Positions 12,336 through 25,929 of a DNA stretch of 64,000 bases are shown here, one piece after another. Source of the DNA: Zhengitettix transpicula (lineage: Eukaryota > Arthropoda > Insecta > Orthoptera > Tetrigidae); contig CM073593.1 in assembly GCA_037074705.1 (NCBI GenBank), forward strand, positions 109,011,483 through 109,075,482. Reading direction: 5' to 3'. The translations under genes were made by a program, and so were the position numbers. Within the stretch, counting starts at the first letter, position 1, and every line of letters starts with the position of its first letter. Under the pieces are notes generated by a model. The model was not told the origin of the DNA and ran no database searches. It worked only from the letters and a program-made list of their open reading frames with translations.

Positions 12336-12825
12336 TCATTTTATGCAATACAAGTTGGAGATCACTGCCAGAGGTTGCTAGGTCCTGTGTTATACAAGAT
12401 CTCTACACAAAAATTCCATAAATGAATGCACATTGTTTCAACATAATTTGTTGTTTCCAATATAAATATATTTTCCTGTTGCATGGAACAAATGAATTAT
12501 TACAGTTCAGATAAAATATTCCCTTTATGGTGGTGAATAAAGCCGGCTCAAGAAGCCGCAGCCAAGAGTAGATGCTTGGCGTAACCTTACATTGGCCACA
12601 ATGCTAGTTTACTGTTATGTCAGCAGTCGTACAGTATTGTGTGTTTAGTCAGCATGACGAGGGAAACCAATTTTGTGAATGAAATTGATGAAGGATAATA
12701 ATGTTGTACATTTGTGCATATCACGTATGGAATGTGAGACCTAGTAAAACTGGCTGAAATGAGATGTTTTATTTTTACTACAATGTTACCCAAAATATTG
12801 TAATAAAGTTAGTGTAATATATTTT
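12336..12825 (+). terminator. PGAP2: PGAP2 3'UTR with two candidate poly(A) signals
   Basis: AATAAA occurs at 12536-12541 and at 12802-12807 downstream of the PGAP2 stop. The second is followed by T-rich sequence. Either could direct 3'-end formation. Confidence 0.5.
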
Positions 12826-15800
12826 ATTTTAAATTTCTTTAGTTCAATACATTGATTGTTACTTATCAAGCCATTTTACGGGTTACACTTTTTTAAGAAA
12901 AAAGTGCTTTGTGGAGGTTTGTGAGTGTTTCATGGCAAGGAAGTGCTGTTTGTTTTTAAATTTGTTTTCTATTTTGTGAAGGGGTCATGAGAGTTATTAA
13001 TTGCTCATTCTGTTTCATCCTGTTGTCATAATGCTTCCTTCTTTTCTTAAAGACATATTTATTTAATTTCCATCACAATTCAGTGAATCTTAGAATATCT
13101 CAATGATAGGGAACATAGGTTTTCTCGCTGTAACTGCTCGATCAAGTTTTCTCGGGATTCCAACCGGGTAGTGATGTTTGTTTGCCACAACATACCAATT
13201 GCTGGCACCTGAAGAAGATGGCGGTGCCAGCCTTCGAAACGTGGCAAATAAATGTCACTGGCTGGTTGGAGCCATGAGAAAACTTTATCTATCTCAATGA
13301 GGTTTGCCTAAAACCTTTATCAGGATGATTCTATTATTTATTTAAAATGTTATTAATATAATTCTAACTGTGTACATTGATAGGAGAACACTTGTTCTAA
13401 TTTGGTACACACTTTTGATTATATGCATTCAAATTTATTTTTAAAAAAGTTTACTGTTTTTGAATACGAGTTTGTATTAAAGAAAATGGCTAAAAACCCA
13501 CTAAATTTATGGTTGCTACTTTCTTGAGTGAAGGGAAACAATGCTTATTGCTGAAAATATTATTTATTTGTAGTTTTTAAGGTAGCTATTTTCACCCACT
13601 TTTTGTGCTATATGCAGCTGGAATTAAAATCAAATTACTACTAAATATGCTAATATGGAACACATATATGTAGGTACATTGTATGAATAAAATTGATTAA
13701 TTATTTGAAACAAAAATGGATATTCACAATTGAGATGTGCTTGAGCACATGCTTATTACCTGATACACATAGAAGCATAGAGAAATAGAGGCCTCCTGAC
13801 TATTGTGTATCTTGAATTTTATTGTGACACTTTACTATTTTTGAATTTATTTTTATGTGGTTTCGTAGAGGTTGGCTTCAACTTTTCAGGTGCCTTTGAA
13901 CCGAAGGACAGAACTTTATTGTTTAGGTAAAAATCAGTTTGGTAAACTGAGGAAACTTGTTCTATATATCCAAATTCAAAGTAATTTGAAATTCCCTACA
14001 TTCATAGCCCAAAAATATGCAACTGGCTTTCTTTGAATCAATAATAGATAGCTTACAGAAATGTCTCATGGAATCACTGGCCTTGGATGACAGTCCTGGA
14101 ACCACTCAGGCTGCCTCAGTATAAAAGCTCCAGAAACCAACTTGTTAAGTACCAAAATATTAGATGGTTAAACTTGGCTTGAAAATTAAAATTTCTTTAT
14201 TGAAATTGGGTAAGATTCCTTCAATAGTCAGGAAGACCAATCGCTCTGCTTTCCTGTGTCCTGTCTACTCTTTTTTTCTTCTATCTGAGACTGTTGCACT
14301 TTGATCTCATTCTGCAGATATTTACATGCACTTCCGATACAAAATTATTGTAGTCCATGTGAAATTTATTTTAAATAATGATTAGTACTTGGTGTCACTT
14401 TTCCTGTAATGTTATGTGTATTGACATTTTCTCACATTAAGTTAGTTTTCATTATTATTTGCAGTCTTAAAACATTAAAAATTAAATTATGATGACACAC
14501 GTTTGACAAGTGATACTCCTAGTTCGAAAAACGTAACTTTATCATGTAGTCATTTTCTACATGCTTCAGCTTTCATCAAACCTGCACCATCTTGCATATA
14601 AATGTCTTACAAATCAAATTGTAAAACGACCACTTTCATTCATTCTCACTAAAAATTACTTGATTCTGACCAGTTGGTACTCAAGTGTTCATTATCAATA
14701 TATATATTTATATGACTTTTGTATACTGTACTATGTCAATTTGTGAAGCAAACTTTGCTGTCAAATGTTATGCAGATTCATTCATGAAAAATTTATTTTT
14801 GTATGATAGGAAATTGTTTTTTAAACTATAGGTTCATAACTCTTAACCAATCAAAATTTGTCTTTTAATTCCCTTTTGTTTGTTTCAGTATTCTAATGAC
14901 TGCACTTTTTTTAGTGTGAGTAGAAAGCTTGTCGCAAACATAAACACTTTTAATACTTCACCCACCATAGCTTGTGGCATGTCACATTTAATTTTTTTCT
15001 TGGTATTGTTAAAAATGTGCATTTTAGATTCAAATTTCCATTTGTATGATTGAACAATTTGACTTGTGTATTGTGTAATTTACAAAAAATGCTGTAAATG
15101 GCTGAAAATGGATTCTAATAATTTTTTGGTATGCAAAATTATTTGCTAACCAATTACTTTTTTATTTGTATAGTTGAATTAAAATTATTAAGAGATTTCT
15201 ATTGATTCTTAGCCATAGGAATGCATGTGTGTTCTTAAGCTGCTTTATTCTGCTTGAATGAGTTTGCTGTGTGTAAAACCTGAAATAATATTCAGGTTTG
15301 TGTCAGAGTTCTTGTGGCTGACTTTGCTTGAGATGTACCTTTTTGTCTTGCAATTTTGCTCAAACTTTAACATCCTGATATAATGATTAAAAATTTAGAA
15401 TTGGCAGCTAGATAATGTTGATAAAATGTGCGCTCATGGATTATTAGTAAATTCACTTTTGAGCGATTAAATATGACTGCACAGTAAGATGTTACAAACA
15501 ACTTAGGAAGGCATTTTTATAATGAATCTCAAATGTTGTATATTTTAATTACTTTTCCAATTTTATTACCCATTGTAACAAACATCATCAAAAGCCTTTG
15601 TTTTATCACACTTGAAAGTGTAAAATTTGTATTTGTCTTTTTTAAACTTCCTCGTATATCACAAATGCTCATTAGAAAGGAGAGTATGTCTTTCTTGTAA
15701 CTATACTGTACTTTGTCTGAGATCCAAATTCATTTAATTGTTTTATGTAAATGGAAATGAGTCAACTTACAGAAATCATCAGTAATTCTATGCCAAACCT

Positions 15801-18800
15801 GATTTATTAATGTTGTTTCTGGTGCTTCTTTCTAATTAGACATATTGTTTAGTGCTTCCTTTACAGTTACTCTGGGAACGGTTTAGAAAGCTAATTTAGT
15901 CACATTCCCAGGTGTCGTTACACTGTATGATGCAATCTTCGTTTTAGTCTTCTTAATTGTTATCAAAGCTGTGATAAGTGCAGGATTTAATATTAAACCT
16001 AAGTGGGTGCTGTATTTAAAAACTCATATTTCTTAATAGTATTAATAATGAATAGATATAGACAAACATTTTGTTAATTGTGAAACTTGTTTTGTAGTTA
16101 TGTCATAATAATAATAATTACGAGTGGTCATTACTTCATTCTGGTAGTTGTTTGAATTTAGGTAACATTTTAAATGACATTCCACCTAAGCTTATCTCGT
16201 CTTTTAATTTTTTGTACCATGAGTCTTATTTTAAACCCAATGTGTAAGTAAAAGTAGTTGTGAAATTATTGTTAAACGTAAAATCTAGAGACTTCCAAAT
16301 TTTGTATACGTCACATACACTTTCCATCAATTCATTTCGTCAGATAACAATAATGTATAGGTCACGAGAAATAGCAAGTCGTGTCATGATAAGATGGACA
16401 GTGGCCCATTGCACTGTAATTGTAGTGTGGGGGAGTTTAACTTTAAGCTTTGTTACAGCAAACTCACTATTGTAAAAACTATACTGAAAACATTGAACAT
16501 GCATGGAAATATATTGTCTTGCATTGGGTATATGTTGTATGGCAAATAACTCATCCGTGAAATGCTAACAGATAATTACTTCATTCTGTAACTATGTATT
16601 TTAAAAGTATTTAATTTAAGCTACCTAAGAATATAAAGAATTCAGATTCAATTCCCTGAAGGCTTTGTGGATTACAGAATAGTGTAACAGTCTAAGATTA
16701 ATTAAATATGAACTCTTCCGCAGTCTACTTTGAAGATGATATTAACTTCAAAGCTGTTTTGTCTAGGCAGTTAATATATATATATTAAACAGACTAGAAC
16801 TGTCAACATGACATGACCGAAAAAAGTGCAAATTACCACCACTATGCAAAGAAAATTATGAAGATGATCCTTTTCATAAAATTATTGTGTACTTATTAAA
16901 AGTTTAGTTTGTTATTACTCGTTCAAAAGAAAAAGAAATGTTCTTTTTTACTTTTATTTTTATAGTCTCACAAACAACATGGTCAATAGCGACTTAAATA
17001 CTTTATTTTATCTGTAAATGTTATGTTATGATACGTACACAGTATGATAGAAAGACCTTGCTGCTGTCTGTAAATGTTCCTGAGAATATAATGAATAGTT
17101 TTAAGAATGATAGTGGCACAGTTCCAGCTACTCTACACAATGTTCTTCTACTGCACGTCTGACACGACTTGCTATATTGTTCCAAGATCTGTTGCTCAGT
17201 GGATTTCAATACTTGATGTCATTGTTCAACTTTTATCATTTATTGTGTTTGTAGATTTTTATCATTGCCTCAACCCATTAAATGTTTGGGAAAGTTTATG
17301 CTTTTGATATTTACTTTCAATATGTTCTAATTATACTGAGGACTCGTATGGAAAATTAAATCTTAATTTATATTCATTGGGAGATGGTTTCCTCTTTTTA
17401 CTATTTGGATAAAATGTACTATTCACCGTCAAGTGTTAGAAATACATTTTCAAGTAACCAACAGGCTTGCATTCTATTCCTTGCTGCCAATGCGTCTGAT
17501 CTTCAGCTGAACATTTTATATGTAATGTTATGGACTTTGAAATAATTTGATTCGTTACACCATTATTAATGTGCTCATATCACATGAACCCACTGAAATA
17601 TAAGCTTTGATAAATGGTTGTGTCGTTCCTCGATTATTCGTCTGCATAATCTACTTTTCTTATTTTTAAGTTTGTTGACAACATTGTCTAGGCAATCGGT
17701 AAGGATGTTATCAGGCAATCTGAATTTTGTGGGATTATTTCATTAATGTCTGTTCCAACCCGTGAGCCCAACTTTGTTGCTTCACCATTTTTGACCTTAA
17801 AAGTCCAACTGAGATTTTACCGTTAATATTTGGATTCTTCTTCCACTCTAATAATTTCTTGTGTTCATAGTCACGTGAACAACCGATAACATCTTTACCA
17901 AATAATCTACCGATTCCTCTAAGATTGTCTAGGACGATGTGATTTATAAAATATATTAATTTGGCTATAAGGTAAAGAGAATCGTATAGCGTATTGTATT
18001 TGTCCCATTTTATTATGGAGTGATGTTGCTCAATTCATCGAGTATTAATTAATTCTGCTGTTTTGAGTTTCGTATTTCATTTGTTTTACAATATGTATGA
18101 ATTGCTCATGTCACAGGTTTATTAATTTTATCTCAGTTGTGAATTCTATAAACTTGAGTATATATTTTTTTTTGTTTTCCGATCAAAAAATGTTGACAAA
18201 TGCTTATTTTGTCATTTAAGGTTTATAGAAAATTGTCATTGTAGTGTTTCTATTTGTAGATCTTATTAACCAACATTAGCTGGATTTCCCCAAAGTAAAT
18301 AATGTTTTCAATTTACTTGGTGCAACAAGGCTTAATTGTTATGGTTCAATTTAGCAGTACAGTTTACATGTGAATCTTACAAATTTAAAACTTATATAGT
18401 ACCTACTTATAATGTTCCATGTAGTTATTAGAAAATCAATAAATTTTACTGTAGGCATATTCTGAAATTTAATCTCATAACTCACCACTAGTGTGTATTC
18501 AAGTAAATTAGTAGTTGTTCATTGGAATTTTTAATCCATGAACTGAGTGAATATCTTAGTATATGTAAAAACCAGGAGAACACAGTTAACTTTTAACATA
18601 ATCAGTAAACACACAAGGTGCTACGTGACTAAAGTTTATAATAAATTTCCCGCTTCCTCAATATGATTTTGCTTTCGTTGCTTGGCCTTAAAAAATCTGA
18701 CATTTGTCAAACTGATTAGAAGTTTAATTGGTACATTTATAGGCTAGAAGTTCACAATAAGACATTCAGTGTCAATTATAACAATTGTGATTATTTAGGT

Positions 18801-21800
18801 TGTGGTGCAGTTGTTACTGTAGAGTAAAGTTTCTATTTATACTGGTCCTCAAGTAAATAATCTTATAAGGTTACAAGTCCTCAGTAAACTTCATATACAA
18901 CTGTGCATATAGATAAATTTTTAATTTGTAACTAACCCCTTCATCTATTAATGTAAATATTCACCTTTTAAAATTTCACAAGGAATTTTGCATATTATTT
19001 AAATAGTCAATTATCACCATTTAATGAAAATCTGTAGTTTGTATGCTGAAAGAGTGTATGAATATGAAATACATTTTAGATATCTTACAGTACCACTTCA
19101 TTGCGTTGCACTTCATTACTACTGTTAATAATGTGCACTTAACTAGGGATTGGAGCTTCACTGAGGGTTAAACATTAAGTTTAAAAACTTGACCATTAAT
19201 CAAAGCACAAACTTATAAATCAAGCATGTACTGAGCTTTATATAACAATCACCCGTAACTTGAAAATTATAAATCTTGTTTGTGTAAATATGGTATTGGC
19301 TTTCCATATCAATGAAGATAAATTTCATTTCAAATATTAAAATTTTATTATGAGTTTTGTAATTAAAATTTTCCTTTTTGTCTTTCACTATGCCAGAAGA
19401 TTTTTTTTCTCTTATCAAATGTGTTAATTAACATTTCACATTTTTAAGATACTTGACTGGAATTTTTTTAAGTACTTATAAATTCCATAAAATAAACTTT
19501 ACAATAAATTAAATTAAACGTTGACTAACATTTCATATTAAAAGTTATTATTATTTTAGTTCTTACTTTTTCTTGTAAACTAAATGAGAAATGAAATTAC
19601 TTCATTAAAGAAATTGATGGAACCGGTCAATTTTCCCCATATTAATTATAAGATAAAAAGTTATAAAAGCTCGGCATATTTTTTCCTTCAATTTTTCTAT
19701 ATTAAATGCACATCTTCATTATTATGTAGGAATTGTAAAATTAAACATATCACAACTGTAAAGACATTTTAAATAACTGTACAGTTATCAATAAGTAATT
19801 ATGATGTGATAAAATATTAAATTTATCATTTTCATATTTTTTAAAGAATAAAGCTATATCTGAATATAATTTAAGATATTCAGTTGAATTTAATATTTTA
19901 ACTAATATATACCTCTTTGAAAAAAGTACAAATTAAAAATAATTTATTAATGTTACTTCTTGGCAATAATTTGTTTTACTCTATAAATTTAAAATCATCA
20001 GTCACACTCTGTTACAAGGTACGAGTAGAAGTTTTGTAGAAGTTACTTGAAAGCCATAAAGCACGTTGAATGCAATGATGTGCTCATGTTATGCTTCCAT
20101 TAGATAAAACAAAGCAGTGTAGTTTGTTACATATTTTCCACAGATCGAGTCTTTGTTAGTGCCAAATTCCTTAGGGGACTGATAACGTTACACACCACCT
20201 AATATAAATTTTAATATTATCATCAAATTTTAATATGCCTTGTATTTTATAGAGTTTGGGAGTGGATAGGAACAACTTTTCTATTTCTGATTGCACTTAA
20301 TAAACTGTGATATCAGTGCTTGTCCAGAAACAGAGACGTTGTAAAATAGCTTAACATGTTAGTGACGATTTGTTCCTACTCACGTCGGCAACTCAGAATT
20401 TTATAAGGAGCTCTGTTACTCAAAATAAAAACTGTAGACAAACACGTAATATTTATTAGCAGCATCTTTTCTCATTCGTTAACGTAAGAATGCATTATGT
20501 AGACAATGTGATACATTCATGAACAACTTAACAATGGAAAATATACACATTCCATCTCATTGTACATAAAAAAACAAACAAATTGAGCACAAATGTATTC
20601 TTTCATTCATTACTTAGGGTAAAGACAGTGTGAGCTAATATTAATGCATTGCTTGATTCTGTGTCCAGTTCAATTGTCTGGATAAATTAAGAGAATATTC
20701 TAGATTGCTCTTCAAGTGCCTAAATTAAATTGTTGGAATTGCAAACTAATATGTTTTGTATTTCATTTCATTACCATCTGAATAGTTAAGTTATGTAAAA
20801 GATTGTAATTAATCATGTATTTTCACAGCAAAATTGAATCAGTGTTTTCAAACATTTATTGATTAACCATTAATATAGATGTTTTATTCTATTTTAAATG
20901 TTCTTGTAAATAATAATAAAAATAGGTAATTACAAATAAAGATATAGGAAACATATAAATTATCTTCGTAATTGTCACACCACATTTTGAGCAGCACGTA
21001 GTAAACCTTTTTGATCCTCTCTCCGTCTTGCTACCGAAATACGTCGATTGCTTGGTAAATCTAGACAAAGTGTTTAGTAAATAATATGATGGGTTGTAAA
21101 TATTTTCAAACTAAAAGTTGATTAAAATAAAGTTGAAACTGTACGACACTCAAAATATAGTTTTAGATGAATATCAGAAAATTAATAAACATATTAACTA
21201 TAACATATAACTGGGTTACGTCTGGGTTAAATGTTTGTTGAAAAACAGTGTTTCAGTGAAGTGCTCTGCCACCATCAGTAAGTGTAGATGATGTGGCTCC
21301 AGACCCAGGGAGCACACCACTGGAACATTGTGTTTTATAACACTGGGGAAAGTCACCTTCCTATTGTATTAATTATACTTCTAAAAGAAATTGTGAAAAG
21401 ACGTTTGGTTTCTTGTCATGAATTATTAAAAATTATGTAATAATACCATACTATAATTTTTCTAGAACAATTTATTTGGTGATGAAGGGTAATGTATCAA
21501 CTATCCTTTAATAGAGGTATGAGAATAATGTTGGGATCAGGTAATACTCTAACATAGAGTTAATTCAAAGAAAACTGCTGGTTTGTTGGTAGAGAAATTT
21601 CGGGGATTTAAACTGTGTTAAATTATTGTCTACAAAGGCTTTGAGGTGCCACAGTATTTTTATTCTTCTTCTTCGCCCATTGAATGAATTCAACGACATG
21701 TCACAGAAAAGAAAATGGTAAACGTTGACAGTTTGGTTTTAAGGCAAAGTGAAGCCAAAACACTAAAGTTTCTTTAAACTGTTATATACTAACTTGTTCT

Positions 21801-22774
21801 GAAAGCCCTGGATTGGTAAGTTTGTTATTTTTAATAACACCAATCAATTCAAAAAACCTTGCAATGAAATTTTTCAGTAAAATACATAATGTTTCATGTG
21901 GATTTTTTTTGTGTATAAATTATTTTCTCATTACACTTAAATTCCACAGAAAATTATGAAGTTTGGAACTCGTATCATTTAAATGTAAGTTATTCCCATG
22001 ATTATTAATTTTGAAATTTAATTGTTACTTTGTGCATTTTATTATATACTAAAACCTTCATTATAATGTAAAATAAAAGTTTTCGACGTGCCCAGAATCT
22101 AATTAAATTTTTTAATCTCAGGTAATTACTAAAATTTAATCTCTTTAAATTCTTCATAATTCTGATTTTCGGGTTCAGGGTTGGGCTTAATTAAAGTTAT
22201 ACTTTCAGATGCTTTCATTATGATTACAGGGTCAAATTACGGGGATCTAAATATCGGTTACTTTTTAAAACCAAAAAAATAACATTTCTTCTTATTTTAT
22301 AATAAAGCCAGAAAAAGATTTAGATTTGAAAAACATATGACGTCTTTTTCTGACATTAAAAGGCTACGTTTAATTTATAATAACACTCAAAGAGCCAGAT
22401 ATATTTCACCTGATTGGATGTTTTCCTCGTGTATTTATGGTTGTCGATGACGAACACCTTGTTCCTGTTGCTTATTGTTATCGTTAAGAAGCAACTGATC
22501 TGAAATGCAAAATTTACGTCTGATTGAAGATTAATATGCAACTGTTCTGTTGGCACCATTTGATGGGGCGATGGTATTTTTCACTTATTTAAATTGGTTT
22601 TGAAATCTGAACAAAAAACAATCGTCCATTTTGCGCGGATTTTGTATATATGCAAAGAATAAAAGTATTCGAATTAATATTTTCAATTAAAGTTTGTTTA
22701 TTTCTACAAAATTCAGCATTTAATTTACAATTCTGTTAAACTCTTAACAATCTGATTTCTTAAGTTTTTAAAAA
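12826..22774. other. Intergenic, AT-rich, no gene seen
   Basis: About 10 kb with no reading frame showing a recognisable domain and no convincing exon. Apart from the fold-back at 13144-13285 it looks like unique, old AT-rich DNA. Long 3'UTR use of PGAP2 or non-coding transcripts cannot be excluded. Confidence 0.5.
13144..13285. repeat. Fold-back repeat, family C, with hammerhead-like core
   Basis: The arms aagttttctcgggattccaacc and ggttggagccatgagaaaactt are inverted, and tttgccacaa pairs with gtggcaaa. The right half holds CTGAAGAA (13209-13216), a six-pair stem GATGGC/GCCTTC with one mismatch and a 7-nt loop, then GAAACG (13236-13241). This matches the core layout seen in families A and F. 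Confidence 0.7.
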
Positions 22775-23212
22775 ATGATTCGATATTATTCGTTTATTCC
22801 AATGATTAACAATAATAGGACATCGATCGAGAAATGCGTTGACGGAAGTCGTCGATGTTTGTTTTTAAGGAAGCGTTTTAATGGTTTCATTGTTCTCGTC
22901 TGCAACAATGTGCTCGACAGTGGTAACGGTCCATGCGAGTGTTGGAGGGTAACACGCCGACCAAAGAAGGTAGGTCGTGTATTTAACAAACTGTTACGTT
23001 ATTGTGCACACACGGCCTGAGAGCATTTTTCGAGTTTCAAAGTTTAGTTTCTTGTCGTAATCTCGTGACGTCATCGTTGCTCCATGTAAAGAAGCGACGC
23101 ATTCACGCCGGCGGTTGAGTCAGCTTTGGACTTGTTAGTGCTGACAAGAGTTTGATAGTTGCGACCTGGCGGAAGTAGTGGTGCTGTTGAAACAGTCACA
23201 AACTGTAGAGTT
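22775..23212 (+). promoter_or_regulatory. Upstream region of the INTS12-like gene
   Basis: G+C rises compared with the AT-rich DNA before it. A perfect TGACGTCA palindrome lies at 23066-23073, about 140 bp before the start codon, and is a plausible CREB/ATF-type promoter site. An 81-codon ATG frame at 22775-23020 has no recognised domain and is more likely chance or 5'UTR than a gene. Confidence 0.4.
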
Positions 23213-24220
23213 ATGGAAGATAAGCAGGCGTTCAGCAGGGCCATAAAGCTGCTGCACTCAAAACATGAGGATTCAGAATTGCAGCTTTTGCAGTTGGTTG
23301 ACGATTTGATTCAAAAGAAATACGGTAAGGAGAAGTCTGTGATGAAAGTTTTCAAGGAGAAGCCTCACTTGTTCAGTAAAGATCATTTTCCGAGCTTCCT
23401 GAAAAGTGAGGTAAAGCCAACAGATTCAGATTCTTCGGAGCTGCCACTTTACCTGGATCACACTAGCAACTCCCCGGGTCTCATATCTATACCTGATGAA
23501 CCTTCCAGTTCGCTGTTGGAGCTGGAACAGGATTTTGAAGCCAGTATCTCCAGTATGGAAATTGCCTTGCCGTTACCAGAAGTCAAACCCTCGGTGACAG
23601 AAGTCGACACGGAAGCTGGGACAGCCACCAGCAAGTCTCGTAAGGTTGGCGGTGCCAGAAAGAAGAAATTGACCAAGACAGGAAGTAAAGAACAGACCAG
23701 TGTTCTGGACAAGGTGATGGCTTTGATGGACAAAAGTATTGGCAAAAAGAAGGGTGGCTCCGTTGGAAGCCAACAAAGCGATTTGTGTGAAGGACAGACA
23801 CAAGTTCCCTGTCTTTTATGTACGGATGGGAAGATGGCGAAGACAGTAAGTTGTTGTCGCTGTAAGCAAACCTACCTCATATGCTGCATTGAAATCTCTG
23901 CCTCCAACTTCGACCCAGGAAAGTGGTGCTGTGATTTGTGTACAGTGATGCCCAAGCAGACAAGTATTCCAAACGTTCTGAGTGAAGATTTTCCAGTTGA
24001 CACACAAATGCAGTCTTCACATTCCAAAAAGACTTCTGCTGACACCGGTCGTGATTCAACAGATGATCAGACGTCAAAGCATCAAAGTTGTAGGAAGCAT
24101 GAGAAACATTCTACTTCATCTAAATCAAAATGTGAACAACTGTCGGGATCCCGTAGTACACGTGCAAGGAAAACATTGAATTTTGAAAAGAAACTGCAAA
24201 ATATTAAAAATGGAAAATAA
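23213..24220 (+). CDS. INTS12: INTS12-like PHD-finger protein, Integrator complex subunit 12 (probable)
   Basis: The gene is a single open frame of 335 aa. The start is taken as ATG 23213 (MEDKQAF); the frame extends 18 codons further only through a TTG. Residues 6-36 (FSRAIKLLHSKHEDSE...) resemble the short N-terminal helical segment by which INTS12 contacts INTS1. A PHD-type zinc finger lies at about 200-243, with Cys at 200, 203, 214, 217, 225, 240 and 243. The position of the usual His (222) is Leu. The middle and C-terminal parts are Ser/Lys-rich and probably disordered. The Integrator complex processes snRNA 3' ends and attenuates transcription by RNA polymerase II, in the nucleus. The length is shorter than vertebrate INTS12 (about 460 aa). 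No intron interrupts the frame, so a retrogene origin is possible, although no poly(A) tract or target duplication was seen. A different PHD protein is the main alternative. Confidence 0.65.
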   Translation: MEDKQAFSRAIKLLHSKHEDSELQLLQLVDDLIQKKYGKEKSVMKVFKEKPHLFSKDHFPSFLKSEVKPTDSDSSELPLYLDHTSNSPGLISIPDEPSSSLLELEQDFEASISSMEIALPLPEVKPSVTEVDTEAGTATSKSRKVGGARKKKLTKTGSKEQTSVLDKVMALMDKSIGKKKGGSVGSQQSDLCEGQTQVPCLLCTDGKMAKTVSCCRCKQTYLICCIEISASNFDPGKWCCDLCTVMPKQTSIPNVLSEDFPVDTQMQSSHSKKTSADTGRDSTDDQTSKHQSCRKHEKHSTSSKSKCEQLSGSRSTRARKTLNFEKKLQNIKNGK

Positions 24221-24645
24221 ATTTATTTCTGAGTCAGGATTCTTTTTGTTTCTTCAATTTTTAATTTGTTGAAGATATGATTGAGTGTGTATGGCAGTGT
24301 TATATAACATTGTGTACATTAACTTGCAGTGGATGTTGGAGTTGAATTTTTTAATGTGGTCTCTGCCACGTATAATGTATTTCTGATGTATTTTGTGATA
24401 TAGTGGCTCTTTACTGTGAGTCTTTGCAAATGTAGAGGACATTAGTGTACTAGACTTTTCAGAAAACAATTTAATGTCTATTTTTCAGTATTCATGTAAC
24501 ATTTTTTAATCTATACAATAAGTCTTAATGGAAATTAATTAGTGTTTTTACCTTTTCTGATTTGAATAATTTGTGATCTCATGTGCTACATGTGTTCATA
24601 AGTGTATTGCATTATCAGTAAAATAAATATTTTAATCATATAAAT
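24221..24645 (+). terminator. INTS12: 3'UTR and poly(A) signal of the INTS12-like gene
   Basis: AATAAA at 24622-24627 lies about 400 bp after the stop codon. Another AATAAA overlaps the stop codon itself and is probably too close to be the one used. Confidence 0.45.
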
Positions 24646-25929
24646 GTACTTAAAATCAGTCTTGTATGTATTTATTTAAATTTTCAAGTGATTCATGTAT
24701 TATTATTAAATTCACATAAAGTTGAAATGGTCTGAATATGTGACGTGCAGTGTGTTTATATAATAATAAGAAAATTAATCTTAGTAAGTTCAGTCATTCA
24801 TAATTTATTCTAAATGTTGTACACATAAACCAGACACAGAAGCCAGTGATTTTTTTGCCTAATCAGATTTCTTAATAACAGATTTTATCCATAACTGCTT
24901 CTGGAGGACAGCAATGATGTGGTGGCACAACAATCTATTGCTGAGGAACAAAAGAGGAAACTTGTGAGTATTCTTAAAGGATTTTTTCACTGTGGTGTTA
25001 AAAAATATTTAATAAAAATCTAATTTCATAATTGAAAATTAATCAGGAAAAACTGTCCTCAAGATTTATTTTATCTTGTATTATTTCTACAAAATTTATT
25101 TCTCTATGATGTAGAGATTTAATTTCAATATGTCTCTTTGTTCTGGCTTTCACTTTACAGAAAATAATTTTATCAGAAACTAACAAGGTGGCAGGGCAGA
25201 ATAATTTTGAAGGAATTTTTATATCAAGTTCTTAGTGTGTCTTATTCCGGTGTGCTGAAGTTCTAACTTGTAGTTAGGTGAACATTAGTAAATGTTGCTA
25301 AAACAATATATGTTCATCTTGAAATATGAACTGAGGTGACTTTTATTGTAAGTTAATACAGATTGAAGGCAAGCGAGTATAAAAACAGTATTAAATTAAA
25401 AATTTCTTAAGACTTGTTCACAAACATTATCTGAACTGGGTTGAACAGAAAAATGAGTTTATATTATATTAATTCCTACCCAACTGAATGATAGTAGAAG
25501 TGGCTGTAAACATATATATGATATTAGTAAGGATGTGACATTGTCAAAAATAATTGCAATATTGGTATGGAAAGAAAAGAGATAGGTTGTGTTCTTGGAA
25601 GGATAGGAGTGGTCAGGGTTAGTCAAGAAAGCTTGAAAAACCTGTATATGTATAGACCAAGTTAATTGATCACTGCTTGGGAGGTAACTCAAGTGTTAAT
25701 GGAAATAATTATTTTGAGGAATTAATATTGTATAGTATTGGGTGATAGACTCTGTAGAGAAACTGGGCTTCAAGGTTGTAGATTGAGTCATGAATTCAAC
25801 ATAATTACAATGTTATCTTTGAATTGTAAATATACATAATATATTTATTTTACATTGGGCTATTTTAATATTAAACTAATTCTGTGAGTTCATTAATTGA
25901 ATGTAAGGAGTGGATAAGCTGAAAACCAA
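24646..25929. other. Intergenic, no gene seen
   Basis: AT-rich sequence. The one exception is an exon-like stretch at 24896-24961, ending at a gtgagt donor-like site, with an open frame reading LEDSNDVVAQQSIAEEQKRK. It has no in-frame acceptor and no recognised family, so it is not called as a gene. Confidence 0.4.

Noticed and set aside
22775..23020. 81-codon ATG frame just upstream of the INTS12-like gene
   Set aside because: No domain; more likely promoter or 5'UTR sequence.
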